DNA from: Clostridiales bacterium
GTDB taxonomy: Bacteria; Bacillota_E; Sulfobacillia; Sulfobacillales; JAIMBI01
Length of the DNA stretch: 10,810 nt
NCBI GenBank assembly: GCA_027318915.1
Contig: DAHVOH010000095.1
Location: 1-10,810 of the forward strand
Direction: 5' to 3'
Each line of letters starts with the position of its first letter. The first letter of the stretch is position 1. The notes beneath the pieces are model-generated. The model worked only from the letters and a program-made list of their open reading frames with translations, did no database searches and was not told the DNA's origin. A program made the translations under genes and the position numbers. Below, in pieces: positions 1 through 5,986 of the stretch.

Positions 1-2
1 CC

Positions 3-239
3 AAGCAACAGGGAGCTAGACCCTGGCGAGTCGGGGCGATTACCGGCGGGATTTATGTGGGCGCCGGATCCGTGGTGTTATGGGCCGAGGTCTTCCTTGG
101 TCTGCCCTTTGCCCAAGGGGAGGTGCGTCACCTGAGCATCTGGCTGGCCGCGATCATCGGATATGTGGTCATCGGCCTGATTGTCGGGGCCATTGGCGGG
201 TTCACCGTGAAATATCGCCGGTCGCCGATGGATGTCTAA
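3..239 (+). CDS. C-terminal part of a small membrane protein, function unknown
   Basis: The reading frame is open from the left edge of the window to a TAA at 237-239, giving at least 78 codons, so this is the end of a gene that begins outside. Two hydrophobic stretches are visible: one around VGAITGGIYVGAGSVVLW, the other around LAAIIGYVVIGLIVGAIGGF. A short basic tail (KYRRSP) follows, as expected for a cytoplasmic C-terminus. A GTG at 57 could start a 60-residue product, but no good ribosome binding site precedes it and the frame continues upstream, so a truncated longer gene is more likely. I do not recognise the family. The weakly similar layout of Firmicutes membrane proteins such as YqhR is only a guess. 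Mobile DNA starts about 25 nt downstream. Confidence 0.6.
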   Translation, partial: KQQGARPWRVGAITGGIYVGAGSVVLWAEVFLGLPFAQGEVRHLSIWLAAIIGYVVIGLIVGAIGGFTVKYRRSPMDV

Positions 240-263
240 CCGCATCGATTTGCCGTTATCGCA

Positions 264-283
264 TTATCCTGACATCAGGATAA
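264..283. repeat. Perfect 20-bp palindrome just outside the mobile element
   Basis: TTATCCTGA, a 2-bp spacer (CA), then TCAGGATAA. The 9-mer TCAGGATAA occurs again inside the element at 362-370 and differs at two positions from the element's own TCGGCATAA sites. The right arm (275-283) sits 6 bp from the first site of the element (TTATGCCGA at 290-298) in inverted orientation. This resembles the arm / 6-bp spacer / arm layout of tyrosine recombinase core sites. It lies 25 nt after a stop codon, but no T-tract follows, so a terminator role is less likely. Confidence 0.6.
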
Positions 284-289
284 ATGGAC

Positions 290-321
290 TTATGCCGATG
301 CCGGGATTATGCCGATCGGTC
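290..321 (+). repeat. Left 32-bp terminal inverted repeat
   Basis: It is a perfect reverse complement of 837-868. It contains TTATGCCGA at 290-298 and again at 307-315, separated by TGCCGGGA, and ends with the palindrome CCGATCGG (312-319) plus TC. The paired 9-mers are probably recombinase binding sites. Confidence 0.85.
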
Positions 322-428
322 AATCACAACGGCTACGGCTAAGTGTTTCCGGTCTCGCGCATCAGGATAATTCCGCGGGTCGTCGAACTGCGTTCGTGGG
401 GCGATGCCCCAAGAAGGGAGTTGTCACG

Positions 429-786
429 ATGACACGGAAAATCTATCTGCCCCGGGTCTCGGGACCGTTTCGCGCCTATGCCAGGGGATATTACGACTAT
501 GCGCAAGCGTTAGGCTATACCGCCCAGTCGGCCGGGTGGCCCGTGTGGGTCCTGGCGCGGTTGAGTCAGTGGCTGGAATCCACCGGGATCGCGCCCCAAA
601 GCCTCACGGAGAAGGACTTGCAGGCGTTTGTGGTTGGGTCACGCCGATCCCCGCTCGACCCAAGCCTACCTCCACGCCGACCTCACCCTGAAAGAAAAAG
701 CGCTGGCGCTGACCGTCCCGCCCGGAGTGAAGCCCGGGCGCTATCGCCCCGCCGACTCGCTCTTGGCCTTCCTGGAAAGTCTGTAA
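429..786 (+). pseudogene. Tyrosine recombinase (phage-integrase family) with its catalytic middle deleted
   Basis: The ATG at 429 has GGGAG at 416-420, 8 nt upstream. About 68 residues follow that look like the SAM-like core-binding N-terminal domain (GYYDYAQALGYTAQSAGWPV, LARLSQWLESTGI, LTEKDLQAF). Around 630-636 the sequence jumps, in another frame, to the end of the protein: WLGHADPRSTQAYLHADL, then KPGRYRPADSLLAFLESL and a TAA at 784-786. LGH is the last catalytic box, and the tyrosine in TQAYLH (codon 667-669) is the expected nucleophile. The region with the first Arg, the Lys and the His-x-x-Arg box, roughly 200 residues, is missing. The two parts are out of frame (frame 429 versus frame 784), so no active enzyme can be made. 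The known family explains both ends well; the deletion point is inferred from where similarity changes frame. Confidence 0.8.
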
Positions 787-836
787 TTATGCCGACCTGC
801 CTGTCGCTCGGAGCCCGCCCGCCGCCGCCGGCCATG

Positions 837-868
837 GACCGATCGGCATAATCCCGGCATCGGCATAA
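837..868 (-). repeat. Right 32-bp terminal inverted repeat
   Basis: It is a perfect reverse complement of 290-321, with TCGGCATAA at 843-851 and 860-868. The base after its outer end begins codon GAT (871-869, minus strand) of an interrupted transposase, which fixes the right border of the element at 868. Confidence 0.85.
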
Positions 869-1583
869 ATCGCAGTAGACCCGCTCAGGCGCGCCCCACT
901 GGGCCACCGCTGCTGCCAGCAGTTCTTCGAGCAGGGCGGCATCGGCGGCCCAGGCGAACCGGCCCGCCACCACCCGGCGGGAGTAGTCATCCAACAGCAC
1001 CAAGCAGTAGGTCGCCCGCCGGCGGGTAGGTTCCTCCGCCGTGGGATCCGGGATCCACGGCCCCGTCATCGCATCGGACTGCGACCAGGACTCCGGCGCC
1101 GGCGCCTTCCCGCGGCGGTAGCGCTGGGGCGCCCCGCTGGCGACGTGCCGGCGGGTGAGCCCCGCCGAGTGCCCCGGGCGATACCACGTCGCGCGGCCAA
1201 TGCGCCCCACGGCGGCGGGGTCGAGCCCCCCGTCGGCGCCCACGCCGCCAGCAGCACACACTGGGGTCGCGCTCCGCTCAGCCGCTTCGCGCTTCCAGAG
1301 CACGGCCGGGTCCCCGAGGGGGTCGGGGATGGACCGGCGGGTCCCCCCGTCGGCGCGTCGCTGCGGGCGCAGGGCGTCGAAGCCGTGCTGACGGTATATC
1401 GCTGGGTAGCGGCGCAGGCTACGGGCCGAGGGGACATAGGGCACCCCCGTCGGCGGTGTGGGCGGATGGGCGGCTACGAACTGGGTGTACGCCACGCGAC
1501 ACCGGCGCGAGGGCCGGGTCGAGCAAGGGCCGGATGAGGCGGTAGCGACAGAGCGCCCACGCCTCCTGTTCGGCATCGGTCAT
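869..1583 (-). pseudogene. Transposase with HTH and rve integrase core, frameshifted and 3'-truncated
   Basis: The start is the ATG at 1583-1581, with AAAGGAGG at 1599-1592 as ribosome binding site, 8 nt upstream. The first 31 codons read MTDAEQEAWALCRYRLIRPL and onward. Near 1497 the frame shifts to TQFVAAHPPTPPTGVPYV, then a helix-turn-helix-like SLRRYPAIYRQHGFDALR. A second local frame change lies around 1240-1330, where CVLLAAWAPTGG is in another frame before LDPAAVGRIGRATWYR. The rve core follows: first catalytic Asp in SQSDAMTGPW (codon 1075-1073), CLVLLDDYSRRVVAGRFAWA, and second Asp in ERVYCD (codon 871-869). At the next base the 579-bp element begins, so the DDE glutamate is lost. 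At least two frameshifts plus truncation make it inactive. Confidence 0.75.
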
Positions 1584-1744
1584 CGGAAACGCCTCCTTTC
1601 GGGGCCACCGGTCCCGCCGCGGGGTCGCGGGCGGGAGCGATCCATCAGGGGGGCACCCGGCAAGCGCGCAACCGCGGCCCGCGAGGGGTGCGCGCCGGCA
1701 CCACCGCCGCCGGCCACGGGGCCGCCGTCAGATCGGCCCAGACA
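869..1744 (-). mobile_element. Remnant of an insertion sequence with an rve/DDE transposase (IS481-like)
   Basis: This is the 5' part of an IS, on the minus strand. Its left portion, including the third catalytic residue and the other terminal repeat, is gone: the 579-bp element abuts it at 868, and sequence left of 290 is not transposase. The outer end is placed near 1744 because the minus strand there begins TGTCTGGGCCGATCTGAC, a plausible TG-type terminus. A DUF2442 coding frame also resumes exactly at 1745. The 160 bp between 1584 and 1744 hold no gene and would be the IS leader. The family label is tentative. Confidence 0.55.
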
Positions 1745-1975
1745 TTTGACGACGGGAGCGCCGGAGAACTTGACCTCAGCCATCTGGCCGGACGTTATGT
1801 TTCTAAGGCTTGGGAAGATCGGCGGCTGTTCGAATGTGTGAAAATTGGTGAGTCTGGCGCTGTTGAGTGGCCCGGGGGGGGGTTGGATCTGTGTCCCGAT
1901 GCCCTATATCTTCGTCTGACCGGCAGGCGGGCGGAGGAGTTGTTCCCCGCCCTGCGGGTCGCGCCGTGCGGTGCC
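1745..1975 (+). pseudogene. DUF2442-family protein lacking its N-terminus
   Basis: The frame beginning with TTT at 1745 reads FDDGSAGELDLSHLAGR, then WEDRRLFECVKIGESGAVEW, LDLCPDALYLRLTGRRAEEL and FPALR. This is the usual DUF2442 pattern (F-DGS-G-DL, ...WP-G-DL-PD-LY). The first about 20 residues and the start codon are missing, replaced by the IS end at 1744. A run of nine G bases (1874-1882) encodes Gly-Gly-Gly where the family normally has one or two residues. After FPALR no stop codon appears: the frame stays open to 2269, overlapping the DUF4160 gene, so the true end is uncertain and I give only the part with recognisable similarity. DUF2442 genes commonly sit next to DUF4160 genes, as here; the biochemical role is not known to me. 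Confidence 0.7.
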
Positions 1976-2253
1976 CGAACTCAGCCGCTTCTCTGGGATC
2001 AACATCCGGATGTATTACGACGATCACAACCCACCGCATTTTCATGCCCACTATGGGCATCATCAAGCGACAATCGCGATAGGAACGCTGGCCGTAATCG
2101 CGGGGCCCTCCCCGGGCGCTGGGGCTGGTCGCCGAATGGGCGGCACAGCATCCCTCCGAACTACGAACTGCGTGGGATCCCGCAAGAGCCCCAGAATCAC
2201 AAGGCCCATCGATCCCCTCCCGTAAGTGGGCCGCCGAGCTCGAAGTTCCTTGA
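1971..2253 (+). pseudogene. DUF4160-family protein with a single frameshift
   Basis: The GTG at 1971 opens VPELSRFSGINIRMYYDDHN, followed by PPHFHAHYGHHQATIAIG. This is the diagnostic DUF4160 start (YYDDH-PPHFHA-YG). Around 2103-2118, in a run of G and C homopolymers, similarity moves by one base to ALGLVAEWAAQHPSELRTAW, ending PSIPSRKWAAELEVP and TGA at 2251-2253. That is the normal C-terminal half of the family (AL-LV-EWA--H--EL---W). A one-base insertion, or a two-base loss, would explain it. The original frame runs instead to a stop at 2223-2225, giving an aberrant tail. Full length would be about 94 residues, typical for the family. The start is weakly supported because no strong ribosome binding site is seen; translation was probably coupled to the upstream DUF2442 gene. 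A sequencing error is possible, but the broken neighbours favour real decay. Confidence 0.75.
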
Positions 2254-2618
2254 AGTTGGGGTCCTATAGATGTCGACCCATTTGGCCGGGTTGGAGGGAG
2301 AACGGGACGGAGACGCAGGGTGCATCCTCGGGCGGGTGGGGGCCGCGAAGGTGGTGCAAAAACTGCGCGACCCCCTCTGGGAGCCAGGGGTTGTCTGATT
2401 CGTCTTGATGCGGTCCGTCGGTCGCGTCGGCCGCCCGAGCACTGTGCGGCTACTTGCGGGAGATGGCGGTCTCGGTGCGGGGCCCACCGCCCGGGACGGT
2501 GCCGCCCGCCGCGTAAGCCGGACGCCAGATGGGGGATCCGGGAGCCCTGGACAGGACCGCGGCGCAAGGACGCTCCATTGGGGACTATCTGGTCTGGTGC
2601 ACGACGGGTATTGGCGGG
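2254..2618. other. Non-coding or decayed stretch between DUF4160 and the IS4-type fragment
   Basis: Several frames are open on both strands because of the high GC content, but none reads like a recognisable protein and frame preference changes repeatedly. It is probably the decayed 5' part of the IS4-type transposase that becomes recognisable at 2619, possibly with its terminal repeat. No tRNA, promoter or convincing hairpin was found. Confidence 0.4.
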
Positions 2619-2776
2619 CGGCGGCTCCTAAGCCTGGATGGCACGGCGTGCGACATGGCGGACACCCCGGCGAATGCGGCGGCGTTGGGTCGGCCGCCAA
2701 CGGGCGCGAGGCCGCGGGAAATGGGGCGTTTCCCCAACTCCGCCTGGTGGCGCTGGCTGAAACCGACACCCACACC
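2619..2776 (+). pseudogene. IS4-type transposase fragment, frameshifted
   Basis: Codons 2619-2720 read RRLLSLDGTACDMADTPANA and AALGRPPTGARPRE, in the order expected around the first catalytic Asp (LDGT--D--DTPAN---FGRP) of IS4-family transposases. Similarity then continues in another frame at 2717-2776 as GNGAFPQLRLVALAETDTHT, matching the family's FPQ-RLVAL-E-GTHA. No convincing continuation follows: the second Asp and the Glu regions are not recognisable and the sequence decays before 2850. It is a dead fragment. The family assignment rests on these two adjacent blocks only. Confidence 0.65.
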
Positions 2777-3021
2777 GCCGCCCGGGGCGCCCGGTGTGTG
2801 GGTCGACCGGAGCCGCATGGCGCACTCACGCGGTCAATTCATCGAACCCCATCACACTCGGAGCACCCTTCTTCGGTTGGGGCGCAGGCTGTGGCCGGCG
2901 TGCCTGTGCTCCCCCATGTCGAGACCGGGGCGATTCCCTGGATGCCGAACTTCGGGCACGTCCCGTTTCTGCAGGACACGTCCCGCGTTCCGCCGTACTG
3001 GGACCGTGCCCTGGCCGTACT
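2777..3021. other. Gene-free stretch between the IS debris and the minus-strand operon
   Basis: No protein of recognisable family is seen. It contains a 9-bp direct repeat, CACGTCCCG, at 2957-2965 and 2977-2985. An imperfect inverted repeat, GGGCACG (2954-2960) with CGTGCCC (3005-3011), lies 11-68 nt beyond the last stop codon of the minus-strand operon. That hairpin could help end transcription, but it has no T-tract and a long loop, so I do not call a terminator. Confidence 0.4.
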
Positions 3022-4443
3022 TTATCCCACCGGGTCCCCCGCGTATGGCACGCGCGCCAGCCGCGCAATCTCGGGATCCAGTGCGCACAGGTCCCGAGGG
3101 CTCAGGTCGGCGATGCGGCGGTGCCCCATGGTTCTGAGCGCGATGACCATTTCCGCTCGGCAGCTTTCCAGGAAGTTTGTGAGGCTCAGGGCGGCCTGGT
3201 CCCGCTTCAGAGGGATTTTAGGGTCCGCGCGGTAAAACACCAGGTCCGTGGGCGGGTGAAACGGGATGGCGTCAGAGATTTGCCGGTGGGCCAGCGCAAA
3301 CATGGCGATAGTTGCCAGTCCTATGCCGTCCGCCCCTAGCGCCAACGCCTTCAGAAAGTCGCCCGGCTCGCGAAACCCGCCCGACAGCAAGAGGGTCACG
3401 TCCCGGCGGCGCCCGCGGCGTTCCAGGTGCGCCACGGCGCGCACCAGCGCCTGCAGGCTGGTGATGCCGAAGTGGTCCGACAGCGTGATGGGCGCGTTGC
3501 CCGTCGCCCCTTCGGTGCCGTCAATCACAATGACGTCAACGTCCGCCTCGAGACACACATCCAGATCCGCCTCGAGGCGCTGGCCCGCACCCATCTTCAG
3601 GGCGACAGGGACCCCGTCGGTTTCGCCCCGCAGGAACTGCACCACCTCTTTGAGTGGCGTGGGCTCGCCAGGCGTCTTTAAAAACAAGTTGGCGTGAATC
3701 GTCGGTGGATCCGACGGGCCGAGACCCATCAGCCGCTTGATGTCCGGCCCCACCTCGCCCGGGGTGGCCACCACCGCATTGCCCGGCATGGCGCCCTGAC
3801 CCACCTGCACCTCGATCATGTCGGCCTGGCGCAGGATTTTGGGGTCGCGATTCCATACCCAGCGTCCAAACTGCAGGACAAACGTGCTGCACCGCTCGCG
3901 CTCGGCGGCCAAAAACGGCCCCTGGCCGGAGTTCAAGGGAATGCCGGCTCGTCCCGACGCCATGGCCAACGCCAGGCGCGCGTCTTGGGTCAGCGCCAGC
4001 CCGTACGCCATGCCCGACAGGTAGAGAGGCATGGCGGTGTGCACCGGCTTCTTGGCCCGCCCGCCGAACACCGCCGTGAGGTCCACCGGCTCGGTTTCGT
4101 TCAGCGGCGTGTCGGCCAGCTGGGCCGGCACCAGCGCCAGGTCGTCAAATCCGTGTGCCGGTCGTGCTGACCCCATGGGGCGAATCACCACTTGGCCCGA
4201 CTGGCTCCGCAGACTGGAGTATAAGAAATCGGCCGGCGGTGTCGACTTCACGGACAGGTACAATTCGGCCAGCGTGTCGCTCATGGGCCGTGTCAGCAGC
4301 TGGCGCAGCATGCGCCGTGTCAGCGTGGACACCAGCCACCACAGCGCGCCCATCGTCAGCAGCACTACCAGCACGCCGCCCAGCATCACCGTCCCCAGCG
4401 TCCATCCCCCCGGGGTCAGTGTGTCCCGGCGGCCGTCGCTCAT
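3022..4443 (-). CDS. Membrane-anchored FMN-dependent glutamate-synthase-domain protein (YerD/GltB2-like)
   Basis: The 473-residue product has one N-terminal membrane helix (about residues 18-39), then a glutamate synthase central FMN domain (Glu_synthase fold, about 80-440). Visible family motifs are GQGAMPG (215-221), ALKMGAG (281-287), VIDGTEGATG (306-315) and SGGFREPGDFLKALALGADG (354-373) at the FMN phosphate site. The domain normally converts 2-oxoglutarate plus ammonia to glutamate with electrons delivered through FMN. There is no glutaminase domain, and the cysteine cluster that holds the 3Fe-4S centre in classical GltB is not visible, so ammonia source and electron donor are unknown; the family includes stand-alone proteins such as Bacillus subtilis YerD. 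The start ATG at 4443-4441 overlaps the TGA of the upstream phosphoesterase by 4 nt, indicating translational coupling. No strong ribosome binding site is seen. It is the last gene of the operon. Its activity as glutamate synthase is inferred, not shown. Confidence 0.85.
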   Translation of the reverse strand: MSDGRRDTLTPGGWTLGTVMLGGVLVVLLTMGALWWLVSTLTRRMLRQLLTRPMSDTLAELYLSVKSTPPADFLYSSLRSQSGQVVIRPMGSARPAHGFDDLALVPAQLADTPLNETEPVDLTAVFGGRAKKPVHTAMPLYLSGMAYGLALTQDARLALAMASGRAGIPLNSGQGPFLAAERERCSTFVLQFGRWVWNRDPKILRQADMIEVQVGQGAMPGNAVVATPGEVGPDIKRLMGLGPSDPPTIHANLFLKTPGEPTPLKEVVQFLRGETDGVPVALKMGAGQRLEADLDVCLEADVDVIVIDGTEGATGNAPITLSDHFGITSLQALVRAVAHLERRGRRRDVTLLLSGGFREPGDFLKALALGADGIGLATIAMFALAHRQISDAIPFHPPTDLVFYRADPKIPLKRDQAALSLTNFLESCRAEMVIALRTMGHRRIADLSPRDLCALDPEIARLARVPYAGDPVG

Positions 4444-5509
4444 GTGACCTGGCTGCCCACATGGGCCAGGCGGTCGCCCACCTGCTGCAGCACCAGCGGC
4501 GGCAGGGGCAAGGCGGGAATCGTTGGCCGCGGCGCCACGGGTCGTCCGGCCACGAGATTCAAGAGCGGCGGCGCGCCTAGGTCACGCCACGTGAGGGGCC
4601 GGAGGCCCCAGAGTTGCTCGATGAGCTTCAAAAGGCTCAAGCCCGCGCACGGGGTGTCGTCCAACCCCGGCGTCACTTCGGGGGAAAACACGTAGGCGGG
4701 CACCCGAAACCCGTTGCGAAACGGGGTGCCATCCCGCCATCGCTCCACGACAGGCGGGGGCACATGGTCGACGTACCCGCCCCAGTCATCCCACAAAACC
4801 AGGACGAGACTCTCGGCCCAGGCCGGGCTCTTGGCCCAGGCGGACAGCACCTGGCTTAGAAACGCGGTGCCCCAGAGTCAGGGGGCCGGCGAGTGCTGGG
4901 AGAGGGTGAACGGCGGAATGACCCAAGACAGATGCGGCAGGAGGCCGGCGGCCGCATCGGTCAGAAAGGTGGTCCAGGGACGCTGTTCCGGTCGGTGCCG
5001 CAGCTGGGGCAGCATCCCGAGCCCGACATCCATCCGGCCGCTGTACGCCCGCCATGTGAAGTGCCGGTCCTCCAAACGCTCCACGATAGATGGGAGGGGC
5101 GGGATGTCTTGCACGGGCACGTCGCGTAACACCGGAGTTTTGGCGCACATGAGCATCAGGTGGTTGGGGGTCGACGGGCCTCGCACCGAGGAAAACAGGT
5201 GGGTCATCAGCCGGCCCGCCTTCGCCAAGTCCGCGTACCAGCGCGCAATGGCGGGCGGCACGGCCGCCCGGCAGAACGGGCCCCCTTGGCCCTTTAACGC
5301 CAGGGCGTGGCTGTTGCAGCAGGCCCGGCCCAAACCCGCCGCATGACCGGGAGAGTCTGAGCGCCTGGCATGGGGTCGGCTCCAAACAGCGCGTCAAACG
5401 GGAGGTTTTCCATCACAACTTCCATCACAACTTCCATCACAACTTCCATCACAACGACGGCGATGTGGCGTATGGCCACCGTAAGCCCCGGACTCAGTGT
5501 ATGCGGCAA
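4440..5509 (-). pseudogene. Phospholipase C / acid-phosphatase-type phosphoesterase, disrupted
   Basis: The coding sequence spans about 356 codons with family landmarks in order: IRHIAVVVME...ENLPFD (N-terminal metal site, normally one VVMMEN-SFD), WYADLAKAGRLMTHLFSSVR and GPSTPNHLMLM, LVLVLWDDWGGYVDHVPPP (second metal site), GFRVPAYVFSP, and LLKLIEQLWGLRPLTWRD. Family members hydrolyse phosphomonoesters or phospholipids, usually outside the membrane; no clear signal peptide is visible. Three oddities exist. A 12-bp unit repeated four times (5409-5456) gives VVME four times before ENLPFD. The frame changes somewhere around 5320-5360, between GAQTLPVM and CCNSHALALKG. An in-frame TGA at 4880-4878 separates HSPAP from LWGTAFLSQVLSAW, probably a former CGA codon. 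The start is unsure: TTG at 5509 has GGGAG directly adjacent, while GTG at 5479 is an alternative. Its stop overlaps the next gene's ATG. Confidence 0.8.
5409..5456. repeat. 12-bp tandem repeat, four copies
   Basis: The unit TCCATCACAACT (plus strand) occurs at 5409-5420, 5421-5432 and 5433-5444, and with its last base changed at 5445-5456. On the coding (minus) strand each copy encodes Val-Val-Met-Glu in frame. Since 12 is a multiple of three, changes in copy number alter protein length but not frame. Confidence 0.95.
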
Positions 5510-5521
5510 CTCCCGGGACGG

Positions 5522-5956
5522 TTAGGCGGGCGTGAAGCGGCGCGGCACCAGGCTCGCGAGGATAGCGAAGAACGCGGCCGGCACCAGCAGCAGGTCGGCG
5601 CCAAACAGCGGCACGAAAAACAGGAGGACGACGACGCCCCACAGCGCGGGCCCGGCCTTGGTGCGCCGCAATACAAACGGCAGCAGGCCAAAAGCAACGC
5701 CTGCGACAATTAAGCCGGCAGTCCCCCACAGCGGCACCTGGGTCGCGATCGTGGTGACGTCGGTGCACCGGTTGCCGACGCTGGTGCAGCCGGTGGGCAG
5801 AAACCAGTACACCGCGCCCACCAGCACGGCCCAGCTGGACGCCACCAGCGCCATCCATTCGCGAGGCCCATGCAGGCGACGATGACGAGAGCCCGGGTCC
5901 CGGGAGGCAGGGACCAAGGGGCGCGGTCCGTCACGCGGTGTTTTCGATGGGGGCAT
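5522..5956 (-). CDS. Small integral membrane protein, function unknown
   Basis: This 144-residue protein starts at ATG 5956-5954, with AAGGGAG (5969-5963) 6 nt upstream. The basic, proline-rich first 33 residues are followed by hydrophobic segments at about 35-53, 76-96, 104-119 and 121-137. Two cysteines (57 and 64, in GCTSVGNRCTD) lie in the loop between the first two helices and could form an extracytoplasmic disulfide if the N-terminus is inside. The C-terminal VPRRFTPA is basic. I do not recognise the family. It lies between a stomatin gene (30-nt gap) and a phosphoesterase gene (12-nt gap) on the same strand, so it is most likely co-transcribed with them. No enzymatic motif is visible. 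Confidence 0.75.
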   Translation of the reverse strand: MPPSKTPRDGPRPLVPASRDPGSRHRRLHGPREWMALVASSWAVLVGAVYWFLPTGCTSVGNRCTDVTTIATQVPLWGTAGLIVAGVAFGLLPFVLRRTKAGPALWGVVVLLFFVPLFGADLLLVPAAFFAILASLVPRRFTPA

Positions 5957-5986
5957 GATGCGCTCCCTTCCCGGTGGGGCTTGGCC

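Larger units (their letters stand above)
290..868 (+). mobile_element. 579-bp MITE-like element with a deleted tyrosine recombinase
   Basis: The element is bounded by a perfect 32-bp inverted repeat (290-321 and 837-868). Each repeat holds two direct copies of a 9-mer, TTATGCCGA, at a 17-bp period. Each end also holds a third, inverted copy about 81 bp in: TCAGGATAA at 362-370 on the left (7 of 9 matches) and TTATGCCGA at 787-795 on the right. The interior is a tyrosine recombinase gene lacking its middle, so the copy cannot move by itself and would depend on a full-length relative. The C-terminal residues resemble recombinases of RIT (recombinase-in-trio) and similar elements; that assignment comes from memory of the family. 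No target duplication is obvious at the borders. Confidence 0.75.

Noticed and set aside
683..868. Continuation of the minus-strand transposase frame into 683-868
   Set aside because: The frame stays open by chance through the inverted-repeat element; transposase similarity stops at codon 871-869.
2197..2829. Long minus-strand open frame of 210 codons
   Set aside because: Pro/Arg/Ala/Ser-rich shadow of GC-rich DNA opposite the IS4-type fragment, with no family pattern.
2954..3011. Terminator for the minus-strand operon
   Set aside because: Inverted repeat GGGCACG/CGTGCCC has a 44-nt loop and no T-tract.
2405..3235. Plus-strand open frame of 276 codons
   Set aside because: Only about 20 residues (2717-2776) match a transposase. 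The rest is unrelated and overlaps the 3' end of the minus-strand FMN enzyme gene.
4878..4880. Selenocysteine or recoded TGA
   Set aside because: No SECIS-like hairpin is evident, the family has no catalytic Cys here, and the gene carries a separate frameshift.
5409..5456. CRISPR or VNTR array
   Set aside because: Units are 12 bp without spacers and encode an in-frame protein repeat, so this is a coding tandem duplication.
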